Origin: Candidatus Sumerlaeota bacterium | GTDB taxonomy: Bacteria > Sumerlaeota > Sumerlaeia > SLMS01 > JAHLLQ01 | Length of the DNA stretch: 64,000 bases | NCBI GenBank assembly: GCA_030156535.1 | Contig: JASGMJ010000003.1 | Coordinates: forward strand, 62,001-126,000 | Direction of reading: 5' to 3' | Part shown: in pieces, positions 37,982 to 46,664 of the stretch | How positions within the stretch are numbered: position 1 is the first letter of the stretch | How the letters are laid out: each line of letters begins with the position of its first letter | Notes under the pieces: model-generated | The model's database searches: none | What the model was told of the DNA's origin: nothing | Seen by the model: only the letters and a program-made list of their open reading frames with translations | Position numbers and translations under genes: made by a program

Positions 37982-37999
37982 TTTCGGTAATGACTGAAA
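37982..37999. promoter_or_regulatory. Operator-like palindrome, copy 2 (GbsR autoregulation)
   Basis: TTTCGGTAATGACTGAAA, identical to the copy at 37372 except for two of the central bases. It sits 14 bases upstream of the regulator's start codon. Confidence 0.65.
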
Positions 38000-38100
38000 C
38001 AACAGAAGGCTCCGGGTCAAGGGCTTTGTGGTCCAGCCACCTTGGCAGGGGGCGAAGATCGCGAATTGGGGAGGGTCACAACGCGCGGCTCTTCTCGCAA

Positions 38101-38128
38101 GAGTCCCGCAGGGACGACTGAGCGATTG
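38101..38128 (+). repeat. Dispersed repeat, copy 1
   Basis: A 28-base sequence beginning GAGTCCCGCAGGGACGACTG and ending GCGATTG. It matches 44697-44724 at 26 of 28 positions, with a related reversed copy near 46771. CCCGC-AGGG pairs imperfectly, suggesting small hairpin potential. Confidence 0.7.
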
Positions 38129-38203
38129 CTGTCGGAGAGACGCTGCTTCGAGATGATCCTGCCGTTGGTGAAAGTCGCCCAACGTTCCTGTTGCCGCGCC
38201 ATC

Positions 38204-38217
38204 CGTAAGCGTATACA
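38204..38217. promoter_or_regulatory. LacI-type operator-like site before the GxGYxYP gene
   Basis: CGTAAGCGTATACA matches the LacI-family pattern TGTAAnCGnTTACA at 10 of 12 fixed positions, with the central CG kept. It lies 52 bases before the predicted start codon. Confidence 0.5.
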
Positions 38218-38269
38218 TCCTTCCTCAAATGCTCCGCTCAAGAGTCCCCCCAAGCCCTGCCTGCTCCCA

Positions 38270-40660
38270 ATGATCCGGCTTCTCTCACTCCTTGCGGTGG
38301 CGCTTCTTTTTATCGGCCCTGCCATGGCAACCCCTTCGGAACCCTCCATGACCCTGACCCCTGACATCATCACCTACGATCTCACCGGGCTGACCCGCCT
38401 GGACCTTGCAGATCCGGCAGCGCGGCGCCGCTACTGGGACGAGACGCATCTGGTGGCGGCTCTTCAGGGGCTGGCCAATCGCGAGGCCCCCCGCCTTTAC
38501 CTGCGCGCCCTCGCCGAACCCGATGACTTCTGGTGGGAAACGATGCACGCCCCCGGCGGATGGCTGGAGAAAAGCCACAGCCGCCGCATCGGCGGTCTGG
38601 AGGCGTTGCTGGCAGCGTTTACTGATGCCTATGAAGGCGCCGTTGTCTGGGACGAGCGTGTCCCGGCGACATCGAATCTGGCGTCCACGATTGCCGGAGC
38701 CGAGCGCCTGTTGCCGCTGCGCTTCGACGAAACACCGGGCTCGCTCTACCGTGAGCTGGTGATCGAACGGAAACTGCTGACCGTCCGGCGGCGCCTGATG
38801 GCGGAGGATGGCGCGCCGCTCTTCACGGGCACGGGGACGATCCCCGGCACCGCTCTCCCGTCCACCGGCAGCGCCAAGTGCGATGCCTACCGCTGGCTGC
38901 TGGCGCATTACGTCGAGACGGGCCTCGTGGATCCGCACCGACAGGGTTTCTACCTCGATGCGTGGTGGCTCCGGTCATGGTTCGTCAGCGATCCGTCGAA
39001 CTGTACGCTGCTCAACCACGACTACATCATCGCACACGGTGGACTGTTCTGGGATTTGAACGTGTGGGAGGACGAGGCGCCCGTCGATGATCCGGCGCAG
39101 CGCCCGGGCAGCGACCTGGAGACGCTCAAGGCGCTGCTGGCGGCCTGCCATGCGCGCAAGGACCCCGGCCGTATGATCCACGTCTGCGGCTTCACCCCGT
39201 GGGCGTACAAGTACACCGATGTGAAGACCGGGAACTACTCTGCGGGGGGCGGGCACCGCGCCGTGCCCACGGAGTGGCGCACGACCGAGATCCTGACCTG
39301 CTTCGACGCTTATCTCGACGCCGACGCGCTCTCGCATTCCGCGATGGCCAACGCTTCGTTTTTCCGCCACTGCCCATTGCCCGAGCGCGTGGAACAGAAG
39401 GCGCCGCGCCCGTCGCGCGAGCTGCTGATTGCCCGCGGGATTCTCGACGCCCAAGGCCACATCGTGCCGCGCAACTACTACGCGCACTATGTGGGCGACT
39501 ACGATGCGGCCGCGTGGCTCTACTGGCAGCTGCCACGGATGTGGAGCGACCCCGCGCGCGGCACGCTGCCGCTGACGTGGGCCTTCAACCCCAACCTCGA
39601 GGAGCGCTTCCCCGTCGGAATGCACTGGGCGCGCCGCCACGCCACCGAGGCGGACACGTTCGTGACGGGCGATTCCGGCGCGGGCTACATCAACCCGTGG
39701 CATTTGTCGGAGCCGCGTGAATTCTCCGGGCTCCCCGATGGCTGGGCGTTGTGGGAGAAGCACAGCCGGCCGTTCTTTGAACGCTGGGACCTGGACGTTG
39801 TTGGGTTCGTGCTCGACGGCCATACGCCGAACATGGGGCAGGAAGGGTGGGAAACCTACGCGCGGCTTGCTCCCGGCGGCTTGATGCTCCAGCGCGCCGA
39901 GGGCCCTCCGCACGGCGTGCGCGCGGGCATTCCCTACATCGCAATGACCGGAGACCTGCCGCATGATCCGGACAAGGCCGCCCGGATGATCGCGACCCGC
40001 CTTCGCCCCAACGGGCCCCACTTCATGCTCTTCCGTTCCATTCTCCGCACACCGTCGTGGTACGCCGCCGTGACGCGCAAACTGGAGAAGCGCCGCGCGG
40101 ACGGCGCACTGCCCGAGGCCATGGCCGTGGATATGCCGACCCTGCTATGGCTGATCGCCGAGTACGAGCGCGACCGCGATGCCCATCACGTGAACGGCCA
40201 TTGGGCCAAAGCGCCCGCGATTGTCTGCCGTCCCGGAAACGGCGATGGGTTGTACACCGCGCTTGTTTCCGACGGGCCGTTCGAGGAGATTCGCCATCCC
40301 GACGGGCTCGTTTGGCAACTTCCCGCTGTCGAAGCGAACACGTACTTCTACTTCGATGCCGATGAGGATTTCGTCCAGGCAGCCGGGCCGCAGGTAAGCA
40401 TCGAGATTCTGTACTTGGATGCGGGAACCGGACTCCTCCAACTCCACTACGATTCGCTCGATCCGGCGGCGACGCTTCAGGGGGCGTACAAGGCGGCGGG
40501 CGAGGCGTTGCCGCGCACGGGGACAGGGGAGTGGAGACGGGCGCGTTTTGTGGTGCCCGACGCACGATTTCAGAACCGGCAGAACGGGCTGACGGACTTT
40601 CGTATCTGGAGCCATGGGGATGCTCTGGTGATCCGCGAAGTTGTCGTCTCCCGGCAGTGA
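38270..40660 (+). CDS. Secreted GxGYxYP-family putative glycoside hydrolase
   Basis: A 796-residue exported protein: signal peptide LLSLLAVALLFIGPAMA, then the GxGYxYP family architecture, with the N-terminal domain (DLTGLTRLDLADPAARRRYWDETHLVAALQGLANREAPRLY) and a central core containing GDSGAGYINPWH, the family's signature loop. Members are assigned as putative glycoside hydrolases from gene context; activity is not proven. The last 120 residues look like a carbohydrate-binding beta domain. It is followed by sugar ABC transporter genes, which supports a role in polysaccharide breakdown. The ATG at 38270 begins the signal peptide but has no good Shine-Dalgarno sequence. Confidence 0.8.
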   Translation: MIRLLSLLAVALLFIGPAMATPSEPSMTLTPDIITYDLTGLTRLDLADPAARRRYWDETHLVAALQGLANREAPRLYLRALAEPDDFWWETMHAPGGWLEKSHSRRIGGLEALLAAFTDAYEGAVVWDERVPATSNLASTIAGAERLLPLRFDETPGSLYRELVIERKLLTVRRRLMAEDGAPLFTGTGTIPGTALPSTGSAKCDAYRWLLAHYVETGLVDPHRQGFYLDAWWLRSWFVSDPSNCTLLNHDYIIAHGGLFWDLNVWEDEAPVDDPAQRPGSDLETLKALLAACHARKDPGRMIHVCGFTPWAYKYTDVKTGNYSAGGGHRAVPTEWRTTEILTCFDAYLDADALSHSAMANASFFRHCPLPERVEQKAPRPSRELLIARGILDAQGHIVPRNYYAHYVGDYDAAAWLYWQLPRMWSDPARGTLPLTWAFNPNLEERFPVGMHWARRHATEADTFVTGDSGAGYINPWHLSEPREFSGLPDGWALWEKHSRPFFERWDLDVVGFVLDGHTPNMGQEGWETYARLAPGGLMLQRAEGPPHGVRAGIPYIAMTGDLPHDPDKAARMIATRLRPNGPHFMLFRSILRTPSWYAAVTRKLEKRRADGALPEAMAVDMPTLLWLIAEYERDRDAHHVNGHWAKAPAIVCRPGNGDGLYTALVSDGPFEEIRHPDGLVWQLPAVEANTYFYFDADEDFVQAAGPQVSIEILYLDAGTGLLQLHYDSLDPAATLQGAYKAAGEALPRTGTGEWRRARFVVPDARFQNRQNGLTDFRIWSHGDALVIREVVVSRQ

Positions 40661-40674
40661 AGTAAACGGTTGCA
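40661..40674. promoter_or_regulatory. LacI-type operator-like site before the ABC permease operon
   Basis: AGTAAACGGTTGCA matches TGTAAnCGnTTACA at 10 of 12 fixed positions. It begins immediately after the GxGYxYP stop codon and lies 60 bases before the first permease gene. Confidence 0.45.
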
Positions 40675-40679
40675 ACCCG

Positions 40680-40709
40680 TGCGTCCGCTCCCCAAGATTC
40701 CCGGACGCA
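40680..40709. repeat. Inverted repeat upstream of the permease operon
   Basis: TGCGTCCG and CGGACGCA form a perfect 8-base-pair stem with a 14-base loop, 25 bases before the permease start. There is no T-run. It could be an mRNA-processing or stabilising hairpin between the hydrolase and transporter genes. Confidence 0.45.
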
Positions 40710-40734
40710 TCAGGCGAGAGGACTGGCAGGGGCA

Positions 40735-42198
40735 ATGGCACGTAACACTGGCCGCAAAGCTACCGCGGGAGGACGTGGTGATCTCTCCGCGGCACTCCTT
40801 TTTCTCGCGCCGAACTTCCTCGGCTTTCTGCTGTTCGTTGCCTTTCCTATTCTGTTCTCCCTTGGGCTTGTCTTCACCAATTGGAGCCTGAAGCCCGCTG
40901 TCGAGACTCGCTTCATCGGCCTGGCCAACATCTGGGCTCTGGTCGGCTTCCGTCATGCCGATGGAGCCGCGGGGGGGGCGGTCATCCTCGTCGCCTTCTT
41001 TGCGGCATACCTGCTCCTGCTTGCGGGGATCATCGGTTCGCTGATCGGTCTCGGGCGCCAGTGGAACGGGGTGCGTGGCGGGGGATTCCTTCTCGCCATC
41101 AACGGCGTCCTGCTCTTTGCGTACAGCGTGCTGACTCAATCGAGCGTGGGCTGGGCGCTGATGGGGCTGACGCTGCTGATGGCCTCGCTCTTCTTCATCG
41201 TGTCCGAGTCGGAGGGCTGGGTGGGGCGTGGGCTTGCCGGCCCCGCCGCTCTTGCACTCGCGTGCGTGTTGGTGCGCGTGCTGCGTGATCCCTTCTTGGA
41301 GACGTGGCGCGCGAACGATCCGAACTTCTACAAGTACCTCTACAACACGCTGTACCTGATGTTCGTGATTCCGTTGCAGATCGCGGGGTCGCTGGGGCTG
41401 GCGATGTTCCTCGGCAAACCTCTCGTGCGCACCGGCGCCACGAAGCGCACGATCGCCACCGCGATTTTCGCCTTGATCGCTTTCGGAGGACTGACGGGGT
41501 TCTGGCTGTCCGGGCATCCCGACGCGGGCGTCTTGTGGGCCACGTTCTGGGGTATCGCCGCGCTGGGCGTGGCCGTTGGGCAGGTTGCACTGCGCACGAT
41601 CTTCTTTCTCCCGTCCTTCACGGCCGGCGTGGCCATCATGCTGCTGTGGAAGCAGATGTACAATCCCGAGTTCGGCCCGCTGAACGAAATGCTGCGGCTG
41701 TTCGTCGATTGGGCGAACCTGCTGCCGGGCATCGAATGGGACCCCGCACTGCCGGAATGGCTTCACGATCCCCACTGGGCCAAGCCCGCGCTGATCCTCA
41801 TGGGCTTCTGGACGGTTGTCGGCGGCACGAACATGCTGATCTACCTGGCCGGGCTCGCCAACATTCCCGAGCAACTCTACGAAGCCGCGCGCATCGACGG
41901 CGCCAACAAGTGGCAGGAATTCCGTGCCATCACGTGGCCGCAGCTCGCACCGACGACGTTCTTCATCGTCATCATGAGTCTGATTGCCGGATTGCAGGGA
42001 GGCTTCGAGCAGGCGCGTGTCATGACACAGGGCCGGCCGGCGGGCACGACCAAGACACTCTCCTACTACATTTACGAGCGCGCCTTTGAGGAACTCAGCC
42101 TTGGCTATGCTTCCGCGATTGCCTGGGTCATGTTCGTGCTGATCTTCGTGCTGACCGCGATGAACTGGAAGTTCGGGAATCAATATGTCAACGAGTAG
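40735..42198 (+). CDS. Sugar ABC transporter permease (MalF-like), enlarged
   Basis: A 487-residue inner-membrane permease. The first helix block (FLAPNFLGFLLFVAFPILFSLGLVFTNWSL) and the C-terminal MetI-like region, with the EAA loop EAARIDGANKWQEFRAITWPQL that contacts the ATPase, identify it as a MalF-type subunit. Typical members have about 300 residues. Here about 150 extra residues, mostly additional hydrophobic helices (GAVILVAFFAAYLLLLAGII, LLAINGVLLFAYSVL, FALIAFGGLTGFWLSG), lie between the first helix and the canonical core. It overlaps the next permease by 14 bases. No ATPase gene is nearby. Confidence 0.9.
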   Translation: MARNTGRKATAGGRGDLSAALLFLAPNFLGFLLFVAFPILFSLGLVFTNWSLKPAVETRFIGLANIWALVGFRHADGAAGGAVILVAFFAAYLLLLAGIIGSLIGLGRQWNGVRGGGFLLAINGVLLFAYSVLTQSSVGWALMGLTLLMASLFFIVSESEGWVGRGLAGPAALALACVLVRVLRDPFLETWRANDPNFYKYLYNTLYLMFVIPLQIAGSLGLAMFLGKPLVRTGATKRTIATAIFALIAFGGLTGFWLSGHPDAGVLWATFWGIAALGVAVGQVALRTIFFLPSFTAGVAIMLLWKQMYNPEFGPLNEMLRLFVDWANLLPGIEWDPALPEWLHDPHWAKPALILMGFWTVVGGTNMLIYLAGLANIPEQLYEAARIDGANKWQEFRAITWPQLAPTTFFIVIMSLIAGLQGGFEQARVMTQGRPAGTTKTLSYYIYERAFEELSLGYASAIAWVMFVLIFVLTAMNWKFGNQYVNE

Positions 42199-43096
42199 CC
42201 GCCAACACCTGAAGCCACACGAGGTGGACCAGCTCACCGTCTCCCTTGGGGGAGTTGCGTGGTTTGCGCGCCATATGCTGATCTGCTTCGCCGCGTTCCT
42301 GATGGCGTTGCCGTTTGTCTGGATGGTGTTCGGCAGCTTCAAGTCCCGCCCCGAAGCCGAGCAGGTTCACTTCGTTCCCAAGAATTGGCAGCCGGAAAAC
42401 TACGCCATCGTCCTCCGGCTGGAGGAGGACAAGTACACCAATGAGTTCGTCGATATTCAGTTCGGGCGCTTCTACTTCAACAGCGTCTGGGTGACGCTGG
42501 CCGTCGTGCTTCTGCAACTGGTCACATGCGCCATGGCGGCGTATGCCTTCGCGCGGGTGCGATGGCCCGGACGCGACAAGGTCTTCTTCCTCTACCTCGG
42601 GACGCTGATGATTCCCGGTGTGGTGCTGATGATTCCCAACTTCCAGACCATGGTGGCGTTCCACATGATCGACACCTACCGGGGGCTGATCATTCCGGCG
42701 GCCTTTGCGGGGAGTGCCTTCGGGACGTTCCTGCTGCGGCAGTTCATGCTGACGATTCCGCGCTCGCTCGACGAGGCAGCCGCGATCGATGGCGCCTCGC
42801 ACTGGCACATTTTCTGGGACCTCATCCTGCCGCTGACGCGTGCGGGGCTGGTGACGCTGGGCATCTTCGCGATCCTGAGCAACTACCAGTCGTTCTTCTG
42901 GCCGCTTGTCATGCTCAAGACACAGGCACTCTACACGCTTCCGATCGGGTTGCTCGAATTCGACACGTCGTACGGCAAGCAAACCGAGTTGATCCTGGCC
43001 GCCACCGTCATGAGCACGCTGCCGCTGATCCTCATCTTCGTCTTTGCGCAGAAGGCGATCGTGAAGGGCATCCAGCTCGGCGCGGTGAAGGGATGA
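42185..43096 (+). CDS. Sugar ABC transporter permease (MalG-like)
   Basis: A 303-residue permease with six predicted helices and the usual MalG ending. The EAA loop is SLDEAAAIDGASHWHIFWDLILPL. The periplasmic loop after helix 1 carries KNWQPENYAIVLR, typical of the class. It overlaps the upstream permease gene by 14 bases and precedes the binding-protein gene by 4 bases, so the three are one translationally coupled unit. Confidence 0.92.
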   Translation: MSTSSRQHLKPHEVDQLTVSLGGVAWFARHMLICFAAFLMALPFVWMVFGSFKSRPEAEQVHFVPKNWQPENYAIVLRLEEDKYTNEFVDIQFGRFYFNSVWVTLAVVLLQLVTCAMAAYAFARVRWPGRDKVFFLYLGTLMIPGVVLMIPNFQTMVAFHMIDTYRGLIIPAAFAGSAFGTFLLRQFMLTIPRSLDEAAAIDGASHWHIFWDLILPLTRAGLVTLGIFAILSNYQSFFWPLVMLKTQALYTLPIGLLEFDTSYGKQTELILAATVMSTLPLILIFVFAQKAIVKGIQLGAVKG

Positions 43097-43100
43097 CGCG

Positions 43101-44468
43101 ATGAAGTGGTTCTTTGCCGCCAGTGCCGTCGCCATCGCGCTCCTGTGGGCGCTGGCCGTGGCGACGTTGCCCGACAACACCGCCGACGGGCGCACCCCTC
43201 TCTCGTGGTCGACCGATCCCAACCCCGCACGCCGCGCGCAGATCGCGCCCTTCGAGGAAGCCAATCCCGACCTCGCGATTCTCGTCGAACCCGTCACCGT
43301 CGACAAGACGATCATCCAGTGCTCGACGGGTGTCGGGCCGGACATCATCGAAGTGTATTCGACCGAGCAGATGGTGACGTTCATCGACGCCGGCATTCTG
43401 CTCGATCTGACGCCTTATGCGGCGAAGATGGGCTTTGGTCCTGAATCCACGTATCCGAAACTCGTCGGCAATCTTATGTACGAGGGGAGGCAGTATCGCT
43501 ATCCCGCCAACGCCGCGTCGCAGGTGCTGATGTACAACAAGCGCATGTTCCGCGAAGCAGGCGTCGCCGAGCCATCGGACGGCATGCTCTGGGATGACTT
43601 CATCGAACTCATCAAGCCGTTGACGGTGAAACGCGACAGCGGCCGCGGGTATGAGCAGTTCGCGCTCCTGATGTCGAAGGGCTACGCGCGTGACATCCAT
43701 CTTCAGTACGGCGCGCATTTCTTCGCGGAGAACGGCACGGTCTGCGTGCTCGATTCTCCGGAGTCCATTGCCGCGATGCAGTTCTTTTACGACCTGATGG
43801 TGAAACACGAGGTCATCCCGACTCCCGCGGCGGCAGAGGCGCTCTCGGCTGCCGGAGGATGGGGCGTCGGCGAGATTCGATGGTTCGCCGCCGAGAAGTC
43901 CGCCTGCATCTGGGGCAGCCGCTGGATGATGGTGATTCTGCGCCAGTACCCCGAACTCCAGAAGGAGATCGGCGTGGCCCTTCTGCCGCGAATGCCGGGT
44001 GGCGTCCCGGCCAGCTACAGCGGCACGCGCGGCCCCGGCATCAACGCCAACTCCGAACGCATCGACGAGGCCCTGCGCTTCCTCCAGTACCTGGCCAGCG
44101 ACGAGTACGCGGAGGTCATCGCGATGAGTTCCGACGGACTCCCGCCGCAGGCCGCCTACACCGAGGATCCCTCGCGCCTTCTCAATCCCAAGTACCCGTG
44201 GGAAGATTTCCAGCAGAAGTTCATCGACTCGATGAGTTACGCCGAGCCGCCCGAGGTCTCGCCCTTCGTCAGTTCCATTGTCGTCGACCGTGCATGGACC
44301 GACGCCATCGACAACGTGCAGAACGGCCTGATGGAACCGGAAGAGGCGATGAAGGCAGCGGCACGCACGATCAACGACCGCATCGCCGCGAACATCGCCG
44401 AACGCCCCGACCTGGCGGAGAAGTACCGCGCCGCAAGAAGGGATTTTGATTCACCACGGAGAGATTGA
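43101..44468 (+). CDS. Extracellular sugar-binding protein of the ABC transporter
   Basis: A 455-residue family 1 solute-binding protein. The N-terminal hydrophobic segment (WFFAASAVAIALLWALAVATL) has no lipobox, so it is a signal peptide or membrane anchor. Typical segments are IAPFEEANPDLAILVE, TGVGPDIIEVYSTEQMVTFIDAGILLDLTPY, RYPANAASQVLMYNKRMFREAGV and ACIWGSRWMMVIL. It delivers a sugar, probably an oligosaccharide, to the two upstream-encoded permeases. The last few codons (about DSPRRD) and the stop lie inside the left end of an intergenic repeat region, so the native C-terminus may have been replaced. Confidence 0.88.
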   Translation: MKWFFAASAVAIALLWALAVATLPDNTADGRTPLSWSTDPNPARRAQIAPFEEANPDLAILVEPVTVDKTIIQCSTGVGPDIIEVYSTEQMVTFIDAGILLDLTPYAAKMGFGPESTYPKLVGNLMYEGRQYRYPANAASQVLMYNKRMFREAGVAEPSDGMLWDDFIELIKPLTVKRDSGRGYEQFALLMSKGYARDIHLQYGAHFFAENGTVCVLDSPESIAAMQFFYDLMVKHEVIPTPAAAEALSAAGGWGVGEIRWFAAEKSACIWGSRWMMVILRQYPELQKEIGVALLPRMPGGVPASYSGTRGPGINANSERIDEALRFLQYLASDEYAEVIAMSSDGLPPQAAYTEDPSRLLNPKYPWEDFQQKFIDSMSYAEPPEVSPFVSSIVVDRAWTDAIDNVQNGLMEPEEAMKAAARTINDRIAANIAERPDLAEKYRAARRDFDSPRRD

Positions 44469-44513
44469 GACACGGAGAAGGAATAGGAACCACGAATCGT
44501 CGAACGGCACGAA
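44450..44513 (+). repeat. Left end of an inverted-repeat-bounded intergenic element
   Basis: It starts TTCACCACGGAGAG and contains ACCACGAATCG. Related sequence in opposite orientation closes the region at 44776-44823. Confidence 0.55.
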
Positions 44514-44696
44514 TGAAGAGGAACGCCGGAAGAGAGTCTTTCTCTATAGTGATGTCGTGAAAAGCGACTTCACCACCAAGATCACCAAGGCACCAAGAAA
44601 AAGAAGAGACCACGAATTGCACGAAGGAAGAAGCGAACGCCAACTGAAGACGGTAGCTCTTTTCAGTCAATCGAGAGAGCCCGCAGGCAATGGAGA

Positions 44697-44724
44697 GAGT
44701 CCCACAGGGACGACTGAACGATTG
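44697..44724 (+). repeat. Dispersed repeat, copy 2
   Basis: A 28-base copy (begins GAGTCCCACAGGGACGACTG) differing from 38101-38128 at two positions. Confidence 0.7.
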
Positions 44725-44775
44725 ATGCCATAGAAACTTTGGATACCGCTCACGAAAAGCTTTCGGGAATGCTTT

Positions 44776-44823
44776 TCTTTGTGCGCATTTGTGCGATTCG
44801 TGGTTTCTGCTCTTTGTGGTGAA
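44776..44823 (-). repeat. Right end of the inverted-repeat-bounded element
   Basis: On the minus strand it reads TTCACCACAAAGAG, then ACCACGAATCG, matching the left end at 44450-44513 with gaps. Confidence 0.55.
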
Positions 44824-44831
44824 CGGCTTGC

Positions 44832-46625
44832 TCAGTTATAGCGTGTCCATCCACCCTTCACGCTCGCCGTGCTGTTCATGTACGGGCCGCCGATGACGAC
44901 GTTGTCCACGGCGAGCTCGTTCAGGTTGTACGTGCCAATGCGCACGAGCCCGGTGCGTTGCCCGCCGTCCGTCACAGTCCAGTTCACGATGGGCGCCGCG
45001 GCGTCGTTCTCGTACACTTCGTACTTCAACTCCGTCCCCATTGCAGTGATCAGGATGCGGAACGAATCGCCCGTGGCGATGCCGTTGCCGCCGACGGTTG
45101 TCTGGAAGCCACCGATGTTCTCTCCCCAGTTATTCACCCTGCGGAGGATGATCGTGTTGGCGTTCGTCTGCGAATCTGCCGTGAAGAAGGTGAGCGAGTA
45201 GCCTGACGAGCCTTCGCGGATGCGCACCTCGAAGTTTGCCTCGCCCGTTGCTGTGCTGGCGCGCGCCGCGTTGTTCAGCGTCACGTTGGTTTCCAGGGCG
45301 AAGTCGCTGAACGCGTAGCCTGCCGTGCGGATGGAGCAGCCGCCAAAGTTCGAGTTGTTTCCACGCAGCAACACGTGCCCGCCGCTGGCCGTTGCCGTGC
45401 CGCTGCCAACAGGTTCCACCTTCCAGTCGGGCAACGGGGCCGTCTGGTCCACGGTTGATCCGTCGAACGTGTCCTCGAACCACGCGGTGCCCTGCGGGAT
45501 CGACGTTGGTCCTCCGCCGAACTGCCCCGCCGGGTGGTTCTGTTGTGCGGCGTATTGGAACGAGTACCACGGGTTCAGTTCCTTGTCTGTCGAAGCGATG
45601 TCGGTCTTCCAGCGGAGAAGTGAATAATCATCCCACCCATTCGACGGATAGACGAACCACGTCATGCCAACGATGTTGTGGTTCGGCAGTCCGGGGAGTG
45701 TTCCGCCGCTGGCCGCGTTCCAGTCCGCGACGTTCTGGTAGGCACGGTGCAGGAACTTTGCGCCGATGTTCGCTTCCGTGGCGTTGGGCATGTGCTTGTT
45801 GAATTCGGTGACGACGAGGGGGCGGTCGCCAAGGCCGAAGGAATCGATAATCATGATCTGCTCGCGCAGCGAATCGAAGAAACCGTCGTAGCCGTAGTTT
45901 GCACCGCCGGGCTCGGCATAGGCGTGCAGGCCAAAGCCGTCGATCTTGCTCTTGTCCGCGACGGCGTCGATCATGCGGTAAAGGAACTCGTTGCCGTCCA
46001 TGAAGCGATAAGTGTCGGCGGGCCCCGGTGATACGGGTTGCATGAGGACGATCTGATCGGCGGGTGCGACGTCGGCAGAGGCTTCGTGGATCTTGTCGCG
46101 CACGGCCACGTAGGTCGCCGCGTACTGCTCGGGTGTCGGGGTCCATTGCGCGCCGCTGTAATCGTTGCTTCCCGCGTTCCAGCGCCGGTTCTCGTCCTTG
46201 ATGTTTACTTCATTGCCGACCTGCCAGATGTGGACGAAGTCCTTCAGCGTCTGCGCCGCGCTCTTTGCATCGGCGGCGAACTGCGCGTTGGTGTACGGGT
46301 CGTCGGGGTGGGGAACGTTGCAGTTCCAGTAGGGCTGGAGACGAAAGACGAAGGAGTGCCCTTTGCCCTGTGCGGCCTTCTGGGTGTGCGAAACGAAGTA
46401 GCTGGGCTGGACCCATGCGGGTGCGGCGGCGGTGTTCACGTGGGTGATTTCGGTGATCCAGACGCCGGTGTTGTCCGCCATCGTTTCCACGTCGGTGGCC
46501 TGGCCGACCGAGAGGGCGTCGGTGTTGGGGTACCAGTGAATCCCCATGAGCGAGGTGGCGTCGGGCGTGACGGCCAGAACGGGTGCGGTGGCGAGCAGAA
46601 GTGTGGCGAGCAGAGATGCTTTCAT
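44832..46625 (-). CDS. Secreted glycoside hydrolase (clan GH-A fold) with C-terminal beta domain
   Basis: A 597-residue exported enzyme. The signal peptide ends about residue 18. The catalytic (beta/alpha)8 domain spans about 20-365. The acid/base Glu139 in IWQVGNEVNIKDE (the Asn-Glu pair typical of clan GH-A) and the nucleophile Glu274 in LVVTEFNKH are both in place. A C-terminal concanavalin/laminin-G-like beta-sandwich (about 385-585: FEDTFDGSTVDQ, GYAFSDFALETNVTL) probably binds carbohydrate. The GH family number is not certain from reading. A perfect LacI-type operator palindrome lies 39 bases upstream, and it faces the sugar transporter genes, so it likely supplies their substrate. Confidence 0.85.
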   Translation of the reverse strand: MKASLLATLLLATAPVLAVTPDATSLMGIHWYPNTDALSVGQATDVETMADNTGVWITEITHVNTAAAPAWVQPSYFVSHTQKAAQGKGHSFVFRLQPYWNCNVPHPDDPYTNAQFAADAKSAAQTLKDFVHIWQVGNEVNIKDENRRWNAGSNDYSGAQWTPTPEQYAATYVAVRDKIHEASADVAPADQIVLMQPVSPGPADTYRFMDGNEFLYRMIDAVADKSKIDGFGLHAYAEPGGANYGYDGFFDSLREQIMIIDSFGLGDRPLVVTEFNKHMPNATEANIGAKFLHRAYQNVADWNAASGGTLPGLPNHNIVGMTWFVYPSNGWDDYSLLRWKTDIASTDKELNPWYSFQYAAQQNHPAGQFGGGPTSIPQGTAWFEDTFDGSTVDQTAPLPDWKVEPVGSGTATASGGHVLLRGNNSNFGGCSIRTAGYAFSDFALETNVTLNNAARASTATGEANFEVRIREGSSGYSLTFFTADSQTNANTIILRRVNNWGENIGGFQTTVGGNGIATGDSFRILITAMGTELKYEVYENDAAAPIVNWTVTDGGQRTGLVRIGTYNLNELAVDNVVIGGPYMNSTASVKGGWTRYN

Positions 46626-46664
46626 GTGCGTCGGTCTTCCTTGTTCGGAGCTGAGAACCTTGCC

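Larger units (their letters stand above)
37968..38269. other. Intergenic region between gbsR-like and GxGYxYP genes
   Basis: These 302 bases hold no gene. They contain, in order, the second GbsR-type operator (37982-37999), a TTGACC-like -35 for the regulator on the minus strand (38015-38020), a dispersed repeat copy (38101-38128) and a LacI-type operator-like sequence (38204-38217). Confidence 0.65.
44469..44831. other. Repeat-rich spacer between binding protein and glycoside hydrolase genes
   Basis: These 363 bases contain no supportable gene. They consist of short repeated phrases (CACGGAG, ACCACGAAT, CACCAAG, GCACGAA) unlike the surrounding coding DNA, a dispersed repeat copy at 44697, and inverted end sequences. 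No transposase or long open frame is present. No terminator for the two convergent genes is obvious. Confidence 0.6.

Noticed and set aside
44469..44831. CRISPR array or IS remnant in the repeat-rich spacer
   Set aside because: Repeats are irregular in length and spacing with no unique spacers, and there is no transposase or cas gene.
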